In this document: positions 52,594 to 60,852 of the stretch, piece by piece
Layout: each line of letters begins with the position of its first letter
Position numbering within the stretch: the first letter of the stretch is position 1
Origin: Brevibacillus antibioticus
Lineage (GTDB): Bacteria; Bacillota; Bacilli; Brevibacillales; Brevibacillaceae
Length of the DNA stretch: 64,000 bases
Direction of reading: 5' to 3'
NCBI RefSeq assembly: GCF_005217615.1
Contig: NZ_SZNK01000001.1
Span: 4,156,001 to 4,220,000, forward strand
Translations under genes and position numbers: made by a program
Notes under the pieces: generated by a model
Told to the model about the DNA's origin: nothing
Database searches by the model: none
What the model saw: the letters and a program-made list of their open reading frames with translations, nothing else

Positions 52594-53454
52594 TTAGTTC
52601 ACGTAGCTCGTTACAATCACGCCGCCTATGTTGTCACCCGAAATCTCATAGTTGCTCGAAATCGGTACTTTGATCGTCATCTCTTGATCGACAGGGTAGT
52701 AGTTAATTTCGTAGATCTTCCCATCATTTGTCACGGAGATGCTTCTTTTGTCTTTTAGATAGTCCAAGTATTCTTCCAGCGAAAAGTTACTCTCCTTCAT
52801 GATCGCGCTATGCGGCAAGCCGACATATCGGAAATGCCAAGGCTCAAATACCGTTCCAGTAATGGCTACCTTGTCTTTCGGGTAGCGCAAAATAAAACCA
52901 TATTTCCAAGAATGATCTTCCAGCCACTTGCCTTCAGGGGCGTGCTCCATTTTCATTTGCGTCGATCCAATATCCAGCGCGGAACCTACATTGTGTTCGC
53001 TATAACCGCTTGGCATCGCGATCGCTGGCCCCATTTCTTCATACAGCTTCTCTTGTTCTTCCATACTTCGATAACCGCTGTTCAGGATAAAGTGACTCAC
53101 GTTATCTTGTTGCGCAGCTTTGACCATCTCCAAGAATATTTTGGCTACACGCTCCGACACTTCGAGTCTATGATCGAGCAAAGTATAGCCTTGTAACAGT
53201 TCTTCATGCTTAGACAACCGAACCACATCGTTTTTTACCCCTGCTTCATGAACCGGATAGTCTTTATTGACCAAGAGAAGGTCTCCCTGATTAATTTGAT
53301 CTTTTGTTATTTGTATCGATTGGTACTCCACACCGGTAGCCTCTCCCACTGTTTCGATATGTCCGCCAACATTAGGTGGTCCATCTGTTATTTTTTGAAA
53401 AACGATATATCCAAACAGCGATAAAATGACAAGCCAAAAAACCCTCTTTTTCAT
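52594..53454 (-). CDS. vanY: VanY-like membrane-anchored D,D-carboxypeptidase
   Basis: A 286-residue M15B peptidase with an uncleaved N-terminal anchor (FWLVILSLFGYIVF). Zinc and catalytic residues lie in SEHNVGSALDIG (His154, Asp161) and EPWHFRYVG (Glu204, His207), with NSGYRSMEEQEKLYEE before. VanY trims D-Ala from membrane-bound or exported pentapeptide precursors outside the membrane. Its last 60 residues resemble those of the VanXY encoded two genes on (YEISGDNIGGVIVTSY), so the two are paralogues. It is the first gene of the operon, with GGAGG before the ATG; an 8-bp direct repeat lies upstream. Confidence 0.85.
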   Translation of the reverse strand: MKKRVFWLVILSLFGYIVFQKITDGPPNVGGHIETVGEATGVEYQSIQITKDQINQGDLLLVNKDYPVHEAGVKNDVVRLSKHEELLQGYTLLDHRLEVSERVAKIFLEMVKAAQQDNVSHFILNSGYRSMEEQEKLYEEMGPAIAMPSGYSEHNVGSALDIGSTQMKMEHAPEGKWLEDHSWKYGFILRYPKDKVAITGTVFEPWHFRYVGLPHSAIMKESNFSLEEYLDYLKDKRSISVTNDGKIYEINYYPVDQEMTIKVPISSNYEISGDNIGGVIVTSYVN

Positions 53455-53481
53455 TCACAGCTTCCTCCTTCACTTACACAT

Positions 53482-53519
53482 GTAGGATAGGGAAAACTGT
53501 TAAAATAAAAAGTAGGATA
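53482..53519. promoter_or_regulatory. Direct repeat in the van operon/regulator divergent region
   Basis: GTAGGATA occurs at 53482-53489 and again at 53512-53519, exactly 30 bases apart (about three helical turns), flanking an AT-rich stretch in the divergent region before vanY. Such spacing is typical of a regulator binding two sites on one face of DNA. Which protein binds is unknown. Confidence 0.4.
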
Positions 53520-53598
53520 AATCTAAAATAATTTTAAAGATGTCCAATCATTTTCATAAAGTTGCTTAGCTGGATAGTGAGGAGGTCAGCAGCATCGC

Positions 53599-54546
53599 AT
53601 GAATAAAACAGACCGTTTGTTGGCGATCGTTCTGGAGCTACAGCGAAAAGGAACGTTTCGCGCAGAAGATTTAGCCGCGACCTTCGAGACGAGCGTCCGG
53701 ACGATTTATCGTGATATGCAAGCATTGAGTGAAGCAGGCGTCCCCATCGTTGGGGCACCAGGTCAGGGCTACTCGTTAATGGAAGGGTATTTTCTTCCAC
53801 CCGTCAGCTTTTCGGTAGAAGAAGCCGTTGCACTCTTGATCGGAGCAGACTTGGTCGAGCAAGCATTTGACCAAAACTTTGGCAATAGCGCAAGAGCTGT
53901 ACAGCGCAAAGTAGAATCGATCCTGTCAGCGGATGTAGGCGAACAAGCCAGCCGTATCCGTTCAACCTTTCGCCTCATAAGCCCCAGAGCAAACAATCTG
54001 CGCGAGCAGGAAAAAGCCCATGCGCAACTCCTCCACGATGCGATCATCAATAAGCGAAAGGTGCGGTTCCGCTATCGGAGAGGCACGCCTGGGAAGGGTG
54101 ACGATCGTGAAACGGTGCGTGACGTTGCTCCATATGGACTGGTGCTGGTTCAGAGTTCTTGGATACTGCTCGCTCATTGCGACCTGCGACAGGATATTCG
54201 TCGATTCCGCCTGTCACGCATGAGCGGCCTGATCGTATTGGAAGACCGCTTTATCCTCCCTGACCATTTCCATTTTGATGATTACAAACCTCCCGACGAT
54301 CGGTCTCTAGAGGTGCAGATCGTCATCAGCGCAGCTATCGCTGATCGAGTCAAAGAATCGGGCTATTTTTTTATAGAAGAAATTACGGAGCATCTAGAAG
54401 GCTTTCTCGTCAGATTGAGGGTCAGACAAATCGAAGAAATCTTGTCTTGGGTACTTGGGTTGGGAGCAGATGCGGTTGTTCTTACGCCTGAATCGTTGCG
54501 TAGCCGAATGCGCGAAGAAGCCAAAAAATTATTCGAACGCTACTGA
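53599..54546 (+). CDS. YafY-type regulator with HTH and WYL domain
   Basis: A 315-residue protein with an N-terminal HTH_11 helix-turn-helix (RLLAIVLELQRKGTFRAEDLAATFETSVRTIYRDMQALSEAGVPI), a conserved GAPGQGYSLMEGYFLPPVSFSVEEAVALLIG linker and a WYL domain around residues 140-220 (RKVRFRYRRGT, DVAPYGLVLVQSSWILLAHC, IRRFRLSRMSGL). It is divergent from the van-like operon and upstream of a DinB-family gene, so either could be its target. WYL domains bind nucleic acid or nucleotide ligands. The stop codon lies inside a perfect inverted repeat. Confidence 0.9.
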   Translation: MNKTDRLLAIVLELQRKGTFRAEDLAATFETSVRTIYRDMQALSEAGVPIVGAPGQGYSLMEGYFLPPVSFSVEEAVALLIGADLVEQAFDQNFGNSARAVQRKVESILSADVGEQASRIRSTFRLISPRANNLREQEKAHAQLLHDAIINKRKVRFRYRRGTPGKGDDRETVRDVAPYGLVLVQSSWILLAHCDLRQDIRRFRLSRMSGLIVLEDRFILPDHFHFDDYKPPDDRSLEVQIVISAAIADRVKESGYFFIEEITEHLEGFLVRLRVRQIEEILSWVLGLGADAVVLTPESLRSRMREEAKKLFERY

Positions 54547-54573
54547 CATACTGCTGTCAGTAGCGTTCGAATA
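54530..54573 (+). repeat. Perfect 19-bp inverted repeat spanning the stop of the WYL regulator gene
   Basis: Arms TATTCGAACGCTACTGACA and TGTCAGTAGCGTTCGAATA, read from 54530, are perfectly complementary around a six-base loop (TACTGC). The repeat includes the last codons and the TGA. No T-run follows, so it is not a standard terminator; it could stabilise mRNA, cause pausing, or be an operator before the dinB-like gene. Confidence 0.85.
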
Positions 54574-54610
54574 TGATAAGAGCAAGAAACCAAGAGGAGC
54601 TGATTCGCCC

Positions 54611-55132
54611 ATGAATACAAAAGAAATCGTAAACAAATTCGAAGACGTGACAAACCACTACCTGCATGAATTAGAAGGCTTCACCATGGAACAACTGTTG
54701 CAAAAGCCAAGTGAAGAGGAATGGTCGCTCGGTCAAATGTACCTTCACTTGATCCAATCTGCTCGGTATTTTCAACTGGGGAGTATCGAGAAGTGTAGAC
54801 AAGGAGGTCCTGCTGTCACAGAAGCAGGTACCGAAAAATCCGAGATCGGGCAGACGATCTTTGCTCAAGGCTCCTTGCCTCCCATTCGCGTGAAAGTCCC
54901 TGCCTCCCCGGAGTACACACCTGCACAACCGGAGAGCAAGGAGCAATTGCGTGATGGACTCATCAGCGTTCTCACACAAATGAAAGAGCTGGAACCGACC
55001 CTGGACGAAATTCCTGCGCATCACACAGTGGCTCACCCAGCCTTCGGTTCGATGACGGCCAAGGAATGGTTTGCCGTCGTAGAGATGCACTATCGCCATC
55101 ATCTGCTCCAGCTCAACCGACTGAAGGGTTAG
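54611..55132 (+). CDS. DinB-family putative metal-dependent enzyme
   Basis: A 173-residue four-helix-bundle DinB_2 protein. Histidines in the usual positions are in LGQMYLHLIQSARYF, the late MTAKEWFAVVEMHYRHHLLQLNRL segment and HTVAHP. DinB/YfiT-like proteins are metal enzymes, some of them thiol transferases, most uncharacterised. The ATG at 54611 follows AGAGGAG. It lies 65 bases after the WYL regulator, beyond the inverted repeat, and its stop overlaps the end of the convergent DUF169 gene by four bases. Confidence 0.85.
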   Translation: MNTKEIVNKFEDVTNHYLHELEGFTMEQLLQKPSEEEWSLGQMYLHLIQSARYFQLGSIEKCRQGGPAVTEAGTEKSEIGQTIFAQGSLPPIRVKVPASPEYTPAQPESKEQLRDGLISVLTQMKELEPTLDEIPAHHTVAHPAFGSMTAKEWFAVVEMHYRHHLLQLNRLKG

Positions 55133-55905
55133 TTTTTTTCTCCAAACATCCCCGCAAGCTTTTGATAGGTCGGCGGAAACTCTGCCTGATAGCGCAAGAA
55201 GGACGGGATCGGGTAGCGGATTCCGCCTTTTTGCGTTCCCACTAATCCCTCCACCAGCTCGGCGGCATCACGGAAATGAAAGCTGAAGGCCATCTCGTGA
55301 TCCTGTGTCTGGGCAAACAATCTGTCTCCATAACACGGTACGATCACTTGCGGCTGCCCCGTCTGGATCGGCTTGATGGCGATATCCGCACAGTCGGCCC
55401 GACTGGAAAAGGTGGAAGGAATCGACCCACCGCGCTTGTACAGCATCCCCGCCACCAATCGCATGACCTGTGCCGCATTGCCGTAAATCACGACGACATC
55501 TGGCTCGATCTCTGCCCGCTCCAGCGGAAATGATACGTAGTACCCGCTCTCTTCTGCTGAAAATTTCGGAACATCCAGCTCGCTTTTCGCCCCATTTTCC
55601 AATGAATCTGTATACATCCCACAGGCGAGATGACCCTCTATATAAAACGCCGGCTGCTCTTCATAGCCAAAAGCCACCTGAGCGATTGGACAGGACAGAT
55701 CGGCCCCATTCATCGCGATACTCCAGCCATATCGCCGTGAAAAACCGACAGCTTGGCAAATGGTAATCGGATAGCCCAAATCACGGACAGGTCGCTTTGC
55801 CTTGGACGGCAGAGCGGCTTCTTCTTTTTGGATGCTAACTCCTACAGGAAAGGTCTCTGTCCTCACATACATTTGAAGCGCTTGATTCAGCTCGATGGCG
55901 TTCAT
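55129..55905 (-). CDS. DUF169 family protein
   Basis: A 258-residue protein matching the DUF169 (COG2043) family in layout: LNQALQMYVRTETFPVGVSI, TICQAVGFSRRYGWSIAMNGADLSCPIAQVAFGY and VIVPCYGDRLFAQTQDHEMAFSFHF. Cysteines in CQAV, SCPIAQVA and LACGM are conserved in the family, which may point to metal binding. Function is not known. The ATG at 55905 has GAGGAGG upstream. Monocistronic, with no terminator seen between it and the convergent dinB-like gene. Confidence 0.82.
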   Translation of the reverse strand: MNAIELNQALQMYVRTETFPVGVSIQKEEAALPSKAKRPVRDLGYPITICQAVGFSRRYGWSIAMNGADLSCPIAQVAFGYEEQPAFYIEGHLACGMYTDSLENGAKSELDVPKFSAEESGYYVSFPLERAEIEPDVVVIYGNAAQVMRLVAGMLYKRGGSIPSTFSSRADCADIAIKPIQTGQPQVIVPCYGDRLFAQTQDHEMAFSFHFRDAAELVEGLVGTQKGGIRYPIPSFLRYQAEFPPTYQKLAGMFGEKN

Positions 55906-56112
55906 TTCAGTTGCCTCCTCGTTTTTCACATACACTGATCATACTCTGAATTTTTCGTCTCTTTCGCCCGAAATCCTTTCACTCCCTACATTTTTCTCGA
56001 AACTTACAACATCGTAAGGTAATGGAAAGGTTAATCGATAGGGAGTCGAAGCAATCCCTGTTAGGATAAAAAAAGACTACACGTATTACTTGGGATGGCT
56101 GGAGGGTTCACA

Positions 56113-56673
56113 ATGAAAAAGTTCGCATGGCTGAGCACGGCGCTTCTCGTCTTTCTGTTAATGGGATGCTCCTCCAGCTCACCAGATACAGTGCAAGGGC
56201 TCGGAAAAGAAGAAGCGGCGCAAATCGCTGCAGCCGCTGTTAGACAATATTATCAGATGAATGTTGATACGACTGATCGGGAAATCACACTGGAGGACCC
56301 AGCCCATTCAGTATACAGAGGAGTACCTGTTCACGCTGTACTGAAACGCGAACCTGTGAGTGGCGATGTCCATGGCTTTCACGCGATCATCGAACCGAGG
56401 TCAAGGCAAATTCTTTCCCTGTCGATTGACATTATTGGAATAAACGGAGAAATGGCGACAAAAACGATGACTGAAGCAGATTTGGAAAAGACGGCATCTG
56501 ATTTCATCCGCTCGAAAAACCTGCTTGCGACGAATGACTTCCAATTGGTGAAAGCTTCTGACGCTCATTCCAATGACGCCAAGCGTTACTTTTATTACAC
56601 AGATGGCCTAAATGACGTGGCAATCGGAGTGGACCCAGGCCTGCAACAGGTCGTTACGTTCACGTATGATTGA
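56113..56673 (+). CDS. Lipoprotein of unknown function, PepSY-like
   Basis: A 186-residue lipoprotein with signal and lipobox (LLMGC followed by SSSSP). The mature part has GLGKEEAAQIAAAAVRQYYQM, HGFHAIIEPRSRQILSLSID and a second ADLEKTASDFIRSKNLL repeat-like unit, reminiscent of tandem PepSY-type folds (YcdB-like), though the match is loose. GGAGGG precedes the ATG at 56113; the frame extends six codons upstream. It is monocistronic, outside the neighbouring pilus-like operon. Confidence 0.75.
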   Translation: MKKFAWLSTALLVFLLMGCSSSSPDTVQGLGKEEAAQIAAAAVRQYYQMNVDTTDREITLEDPAHSVYRGVPVHAVLKREPVSGDVHGFHAIIEPRSRQILSLSIDIIGINGEMATKTMTEADLEKTASDFIRSKNLLATNDFQLVKASDAHSNDAKRYFYYTDGLNDVAIGVDPGLQQVVTFTYD

Positions 56674-56697
56674 CGCACCCTAATCCTATACATTTAC

Positions 56698-56750
56698 AGT
56701 GGGTTCTCCGTTGCGACTGCAATTGCTTTTGTAACGAAAGAACCCATTTC
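56698..56750 (+). terminator. Hairpin between lipoprotein gene and VWA gene
   Basis: TGGGTTCT (56700-56707) pairs with AGAACCCA (56739-56746), with an inner CGTT/AACG pairing. The following TTTCTGTTAGTTT is only moderately T-rich. It may end the lipoprotein transcript. Confidence 0.45.
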
Positions 56751-56752
56751 TG

Positions 56753-58066
56753 TTAGTTTCCGCTGTATTTATCCTCAATTTGCTCTCTCATTTCCTGATA
56801 GGTCTCGGTTGTGAGACTCACCAAGTAATTGGTAAGCTCCTCCTTGGATTGTGTAGCCAACGCTTCTCTTGCTTGCCTTTTCCCAGTAAGGTACTCTCTC
56901 GCTTCATTGCCAATCTTGCCACTCGCAGACAAATGCTCGATCGCCATTCCGATGTTCAGGCTCTCTCTCCAGTTTTTCTCGTACCAGTCCCGGTCATAAG
57001 CATCCACCCATTTTTTGCGGTCGATCAGGACAGCGTCTGCTTCTGTCAAAGCTTCCCGTTTCCACTGCTCCCACTTTTGGGCAATTTCTTTCGCACGTTC
57101 CAGCTCTTGCTTAAACTGCTCACGGTTCGTCACATTTGCATACAGACCTTCTGACGCGTGGGCAATCTCCTTTAATTGCTTCTGCCCTTCTGCATTCACG
57201 TCAAAGCCGATGACGTTCAACAACGGCATGATTTTGGACTGAGACAATTCCTTGGCTACTGCCACCGGATTACCATCGCATGTCTCGATACCGTCACTGA
57301 CCAGATAGATGACATTCGTATTTTTATCCGCTTCGAACCCCGCCAAATCCTCCTGAGCAAGACGCAAGGAGTGCGCAATAGATGTCCAGCCTGTCGGCTC
57401 AAACATGCCAAGTGCTTGCTCAAGACCTTTCGCATCGTAGGCTTGCAATGGATAAATCATCTCACTGCTGCCGCAGGAGAGCTGTTTGTGCTCATCTGCA
57501 TTGCTACCCTTATGTCCATATACGCGCAGCGAGATTCTCGCCTCTTCCGGCAGTGCTTCCGCGAATTCCTGGATCGCTTCCTTGGCGAGCTGCATTTTCG
57601 TTTTGTCCCCAATTTTCCCAGCCATGCTGCCGCTTGCATCCAGGATGATTTCTACGTTGAAATTTTCCCGAAACTGAAAGCGGGCGTCCTCGATATCTGG
57701 ACTCCCATACGAAGCCATTCTCCAGCGGTCTACAACCATCTGGGGACTGAGATAATCCTCCGCGAACAGAGTGAGCAATTGATTCCAGTACAAATCCAAG
57801 TAAGCATCATTCATCCCGTCGACCACGGTAGGCATTTTATCCAAAACCTGTATGATCTGCGCTCGATGCGGATAAGCTGCGTGGAAAAATTGTGTGCCAG
57901 CAAGCGGTCCAGGCTGTGAAGCAATCAATTCCTGTGTGGTCTGCGGCCATTGATTTTGCCCGATCCCTGTACCCGCTCCTATTGCACCCAGTGAACAGCC
58001 CGAAAGCAGCAGCATGATCATGATGCTGTTGATCAAGAGCGACATCCGCATTTTGGTGTTACGCAT
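56753..58066 (-). CDS. von Willebrand A domain lipoprotein (second copy)
   Basis: A 437-residue lipoprotein (lipobox LLLSGC) with a central VWA domain of about residues 130-320. The MIDAS motif is ILDASGSMAGKIG, with the later Thr in PTGWTSIAHSL and Asp in YLVSDGIETCDGNP. After it comes a helical region of about 110 residues. It is a paralogue of the 62026 protein: same order, RVYGHKGSNADEHKQLSCGSSEMIYPLQAY against RVYGHKGSGKESDKALSCGSSELVYGMQTY. VWA proteins of this kind bind ligands or assemble pilus-like structures on the cell surface. It is the last gene of the Tad-like operon, with AAGGAGG before the ATG. Confidence 0.85.
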   Translation of the reverse strand: MRNTKMRMSLLINSIMIMLLLSGCSLGAIGAGTGIGQNQWPQTTQELIASQPGPLAGTQFFHAAYPHRAQIIQVLDKMPTVVDGMNDAYLDLYWNQLLTLFAEDYLSPQMVVDRWRMASYGSPDIEDARFQFRENFNVEIILDASGSMAGKIGDKTKMQLAKEAIQEFAEALPEEARISLRVYGHKGSNADEHKQLSCGSSEMIYPLQAYDAKGLEQALGMFEPTGWTSIAHSLRLAQEDLAGFEADKNTNVIYLVSDGIETCDGNPVAVAKELSQSKIMPLLNVIGFDVNAEGQKQLKEIAHASEGLYANVTNREQFKQELERAKEIAQKWEQWKREALTEADAVLIDRKKWVDAYDRDWYEKNWRESLNIGMAIEHLSASGKIGNEAREYLTGKRQAREALATQSKEELTNYLVSLTTETYQEMREQIEDKYSGN

Positions 58067-58125
58067 TCGGTCATACCCTCCTTGCCTTGTTACCTTGTTG
58101 ATCAGATCGCTGCGTTAAACCATCA

Positions 58126-58800
58126 TCATCCAAGAATCGGAATATTGATGTAAAACCAGTCATTTACTTCATCAATAAAACCGATCCGTCTGCTTTCTCC
58201 TGTCTGATAGATTTGCTCGGAATAGGCAGGAATGAAGTCAAACCCCATCGATTCCGAGTTGTACTTTACAGACGTTGTTACTTCAATCCGATTGTCACTG
58301 TTGAACAATTTTATAGTCGAACCGTTTAGAGTTGCTTTGTTATCTACTAACACAGTGCGAACTACTCCCGGAATTTTTGCTTTTACTTTAGATAACCCAG
58401 CGTAAACATAGGCCTGCAACTGCATATTCCCAGGCAATGCACTGCTCAACGCTGAGTCAATTGCTCCATATTCAATCTCACTCGCGGCCCATTCCGGATG
58501 CGCTGCCCTCAGTTTCTCCTTTGCGGCTTTTACCCTGATCCAGACATAATCAGGGTTTTGCAGCCCCTCGATTGACGCGTCATACAGTATAATAGCTTCT
58601 TTCATCTCATCATAAATATCCTTCACCGCCGCAATACTCGCCTGCTGCGCACTGTTCGACGCCTGCTCCTTGTCTACAAAAATAGTCGAAAAGTTGAAAA
58701 GCGCAACAAACACCAGCATGAACATAAACCAGTAAATCGTCAGGGTGAAGATCGTCATATTTCCACGTTCATTTTGCAAGTGACGCAGTATACGTACCAT
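58126..58800 (-). CDS. TadE/TadG-like pseudopilin
   Basis: A 224-residue protein with a prepilin-like N-terminus: a short charged leader (RILRHLQNERG), a hydrophobic helix (NMTIFTLTIYWFMFMLVFVALFNF) and an extracytoplasmic domain of about 180 residues. The glutamate normally at +5 of TadE pilins is absent (sequence after Gly is NMTIFT), which resembles TadG-type members. It starts directly after the tadE-like stop and probably forms a complex with it in a Tad-type machine. Confidence 0.72.
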   Translation of the reverse strand: MVRILRHLQNERGNMTIFTLTIYWFMFMLVFVALFNFSTIFVDKEQASNSAQQASIAAVKDIYDEMKEAIILYDASIEGLQNPDYVWIRVKAAKEKLRAAHPEWAASEIEYGAIDSALSSALPGNMQLQAYVYAGLSKVKAKIPGVVRTVLVDNKATLNGSTIKLFNSDNRIEVTTSVKYNSESMGFDFIPAYSEQIYQTGESRRIGFIDEVNDWFYINIPILG

Positions 58801-59202
58801 CTAGTTCATCACCCTGCTCTTCATTTCCCGATCAAAGGAGATATATCGGTCTTCCTTTTTGATAGAAAGCCAATCAGGAAGGAACCCCAGCTCCATCTGC
58901 ACGCCGACCTTGGCTGTAAAATATCCGTCGCCATCCCACCTGATATCGCCGTCATTGAAGGAAATATAACCTCCCGCCGCGTTCACCACGTTTCTGGCAG
59001 CTTGTATGGCTTCACCCGAATTTCCCGTTATGGCGTACACCTTCGCCGCTTCATTTGCTGCCGACTGAGAGATGATGACACCGTAGACGCCCACAAGAAA
59101 CTGCCAGCAAATCAGCATGATCAGAAAGACGAACGGCAGTATGGCGATAAACTCTACGGTGACCGAGCCCTTTTCATTGGAAACGATCTTCTTCAGGCAC
59201 AT
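58801..59202 (-). CDS. TadE-like pseudopilin
   Basis: A 133-residue protein with a class III prepilin signal: leader MCLKKIVSNEKG, then SVTVEFIAILPFVFLIMLICWQ with Glu at +5 and Phe at +6, the EF motif of TadE proteins. Cleavage by a TadV/PilD-like peptidase after the Gly is expected. The remainder is a short extracellular domain rich in Ala. The ATG at 59202 follows GAGGAGATGAGCGAAGA. It matches the TadE family well (TadE_like). Confidence 0.85.
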   Translation of the reverse strand: MCLKKIVSNEKGSVTVEFIAILPFVFLIMLICWQFLVGVYGVIISQSAANEAAKVYAITGNSGEAIQAARNVVNAAGGYISFNDGDIRWDGDGYFTAKVGVQMELGFLPDWLSIKKEDRYISFDREMKSRVMN

Positions 59203-59236
59203 TCTTCGCTCATCTCCTCTCGAACATATTTGCAAG

Positions 59237-59959
59237 CTACCTTTCATCGAGCAGCAATCCCCCTGCCACAGCCGCTTCCGCTCTTGCCGCCTCGTCCTTC
59301 CATTTATTGACGTACATCATGAACATGACCGCAAAAAACGGGAGAACAATCACATTGAGTAATAACTCAATAAACATAACCGCCCCGAAGGTCGCTGTAA
59401 TGGACGTGACGAGGAATAAACCCGCCATACTGATTAGCCATTCCACCACGCTCACCAGTAGCAACAGGCCAAAGATTTGGAAGAAATGCTTTTTGCCCAT
59501 TTCCATGGCAGCTCGCCAAGAGCGCCAAGCCGATTGTTTTCTCAGCACCACAAAAAACGGCGTTAAATAGAACAAGATCATCAGAATCAACCCGGGTATC
59601 ATGAACAGCATCATTCCTGTAGAAACAAGAAAGCTAAACACGATCCCAAATACGAATACGGAAAAGCTGTGTTCAAAAAAGGTCCGAAATGCCCTTCGAA
59701 TCGGACGCTCATCGCCGTCCAGATCACTTTGAACATACTGGGCAAAAGGAATCTGGAGGATCAGCAAAAACAGAAGAAGTAAAAACAGGTTGAAAAAGCT
59801 TGCTACGAATTTGGCGCCTGTGATCGCGGCGATCAGATTCAGGTAGTTCAGTGTAAAGTTATGGATGATAAAAAAGGGAACCACGAGCACGGCGGACAAG
59901 AGCAGCAAAGATTCGATGTTTCGTGCATAAAAACGAATGCTTTCTTTGAAGGGATGCAT
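59237..59959 (-). CDS. Polytopic membrane protein of Tad-like operon
   Basis: A 240-residue protein with about six membrane helices: SLLLLSAVLVVPFFIIH, FFNLFLLLLFLLILQIPF, FVFGIVFSFLVSTGMMLFMIPGLILMILFY, GLLLLVSVVEWLISMAGLFLV and a final LLNVIVLPFFAVMFMMYV. The pattern and the GLILMILFYLTPFFVVLRKQS segment resemble the DUF975/YciC-like family of bacterial membrane proteins (also seen near envelope systems). ATG at 59959 follows AGGTGAG. It is not a standard Tad component, so its role in the locus is open. Confidence 0.72.
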   Translation of the reverse strand: MHPFKESIRFYARNIESLLLLSAVLVVPFFIIHNFTLNYLNLIAAITGAKFVASFFNLFLLLLFLLILQIPFAQYVQSDLDGDERPIRRAFRTFFEHSFSVFVFGIVFSFLVSTGMMLFMIPGLILMILFYLTPFFVVLRKQSAWRSWRAAMEMGKKHFFQIFGLLLLVSVVEWLISMAGLFLVTSITATFGAVMFIELLLNVIVLPFFAVMFMMYVNKWKDEAARAEAAVAGGLLLDER

Positions 59960-59982
59960 ATAGATTTCTCTCACCTTTCCTG

Positions 59983-60837
59983 TTATGGGTTTCGCAGTTT
60001 ATCCATTAGCCCATTTTCCAAGATGGTCATATTAAGCTTCTCGTGGGCCTCCCGCAACTGTTCAACCGAATGGAAAGACTCATGTTTCCCTGTCGTATGC
60101 GTCTCAAAGCTTTTCACGGATTCATCGGCAATATTTCGCAGTGTTTTGTCTTTGTAAACAGAGAGCAAATCGCTCAGCTTTTTTCGTTTCTGCTCCTGTA
60201 CCCGATCCAGTTCTACTCGATCAGATTGGAACAACTGGTAAAGCCGATCCACCGAGTCTTTGATTAGCACCTGCTTGCGAATGCGATCATATAAAATGTA
60301 GTCCGATTCAAATAACACATCCCGCAATGCCGCTTCTTCTCCCGCAATAACGTAGTTGCGTGCGAAAAATTGATTGAGCAGATCCATCCCTCGAGCATAA
60401 ATGGCACGCAGCTGGTCCCGGCTTTCCATCATGGTTTTGCAAACGTCGATCAGCTTCTCTGCATCTTGCCGAAGCACAGTGTCCATCTTATCCTGATAGC
60501 TTGGCAAAAGCGCCCTCAGATACTCGTATTTTTGCTCGTACATCTCGATTGGTTTTTCCTTATCAATGGCCAAATTGTTCTTAATCTTGCGCCCCGCATG
60601 TGCGTGCACCAAAAACAGCTTCACGACAGCCTCTGCTTCATTGCGGCGAACTACTTCACCATCCGGTCGCAGCACCAAGTACCCGACAGCGTCTTTTTTC
60701 CCCCATCTCCAGTACGCTACATGGTAGTAATATTGTCCGTCTACGTAGGCCGGGTAATTATACAGCTCTGTCCTCTCTAAAAAACGCTTTTTCCGCTCGA
60801 TCTGAGCCTGAACCTGTGGTGTATTCACGACTTTCAT
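59983..60837 (-). CDS. Cytoplasmic helical protein of unknown function in Tad-like operon
   Basis: A 284-residue protein without signal or membrane helix. The first 80 residues hold an aromatic-rich beta domain (ELYNYPAYVDGQYYYHVAYWRWGKKDAVGYLVLRPDG); the rest is largely charged and helical (EMYEQKYEYLRALLPSY, LIDVCKTMMESRDQLRAIYARG, DRVELDRVQEQKRKKLSDLLSVY), possibly coiled coil. GGAGG lies before the ATG at 60837. No family recognised. It is cotranscribed with the pilin-like and VWA genes. Confidence 0.65.
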   Translation of the reverse strand: MKVVNTPQVQAQIERKKRFLERTELYNYPAYVDGQYYYHVAYWRWGKKDAVGYLVLRPDGEVVRRNEAEAVVKLFLVHAHAGRKIKNNLAIDKEKPIEMYEQKYEYLRALLPSYQDKMDTVLRQDAEKLIDVCKTMMESRDQLRAIYARGMDLLNQFFARNYVIAGEEAALRDVLFESDYILYDRIRKQVLIKDSVDRLYQLFQSDRVELDRVQEQKRKKLSDLLSVYKDKTLRNIADESVKSFETHTTGKHESFHSVEQLREAHEKLNMTILENGLMDKLRNP

Positions 60838-60852
60838 AAGCAAGGACCTCCG

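Noticed and set aside
53599-54546. Missing VanR partner for VanS
   Set aside because: The divergent regulator has an HTH_11 and WYL domain, not a receiver domain with phospho-Asp, so it is not a VanR.
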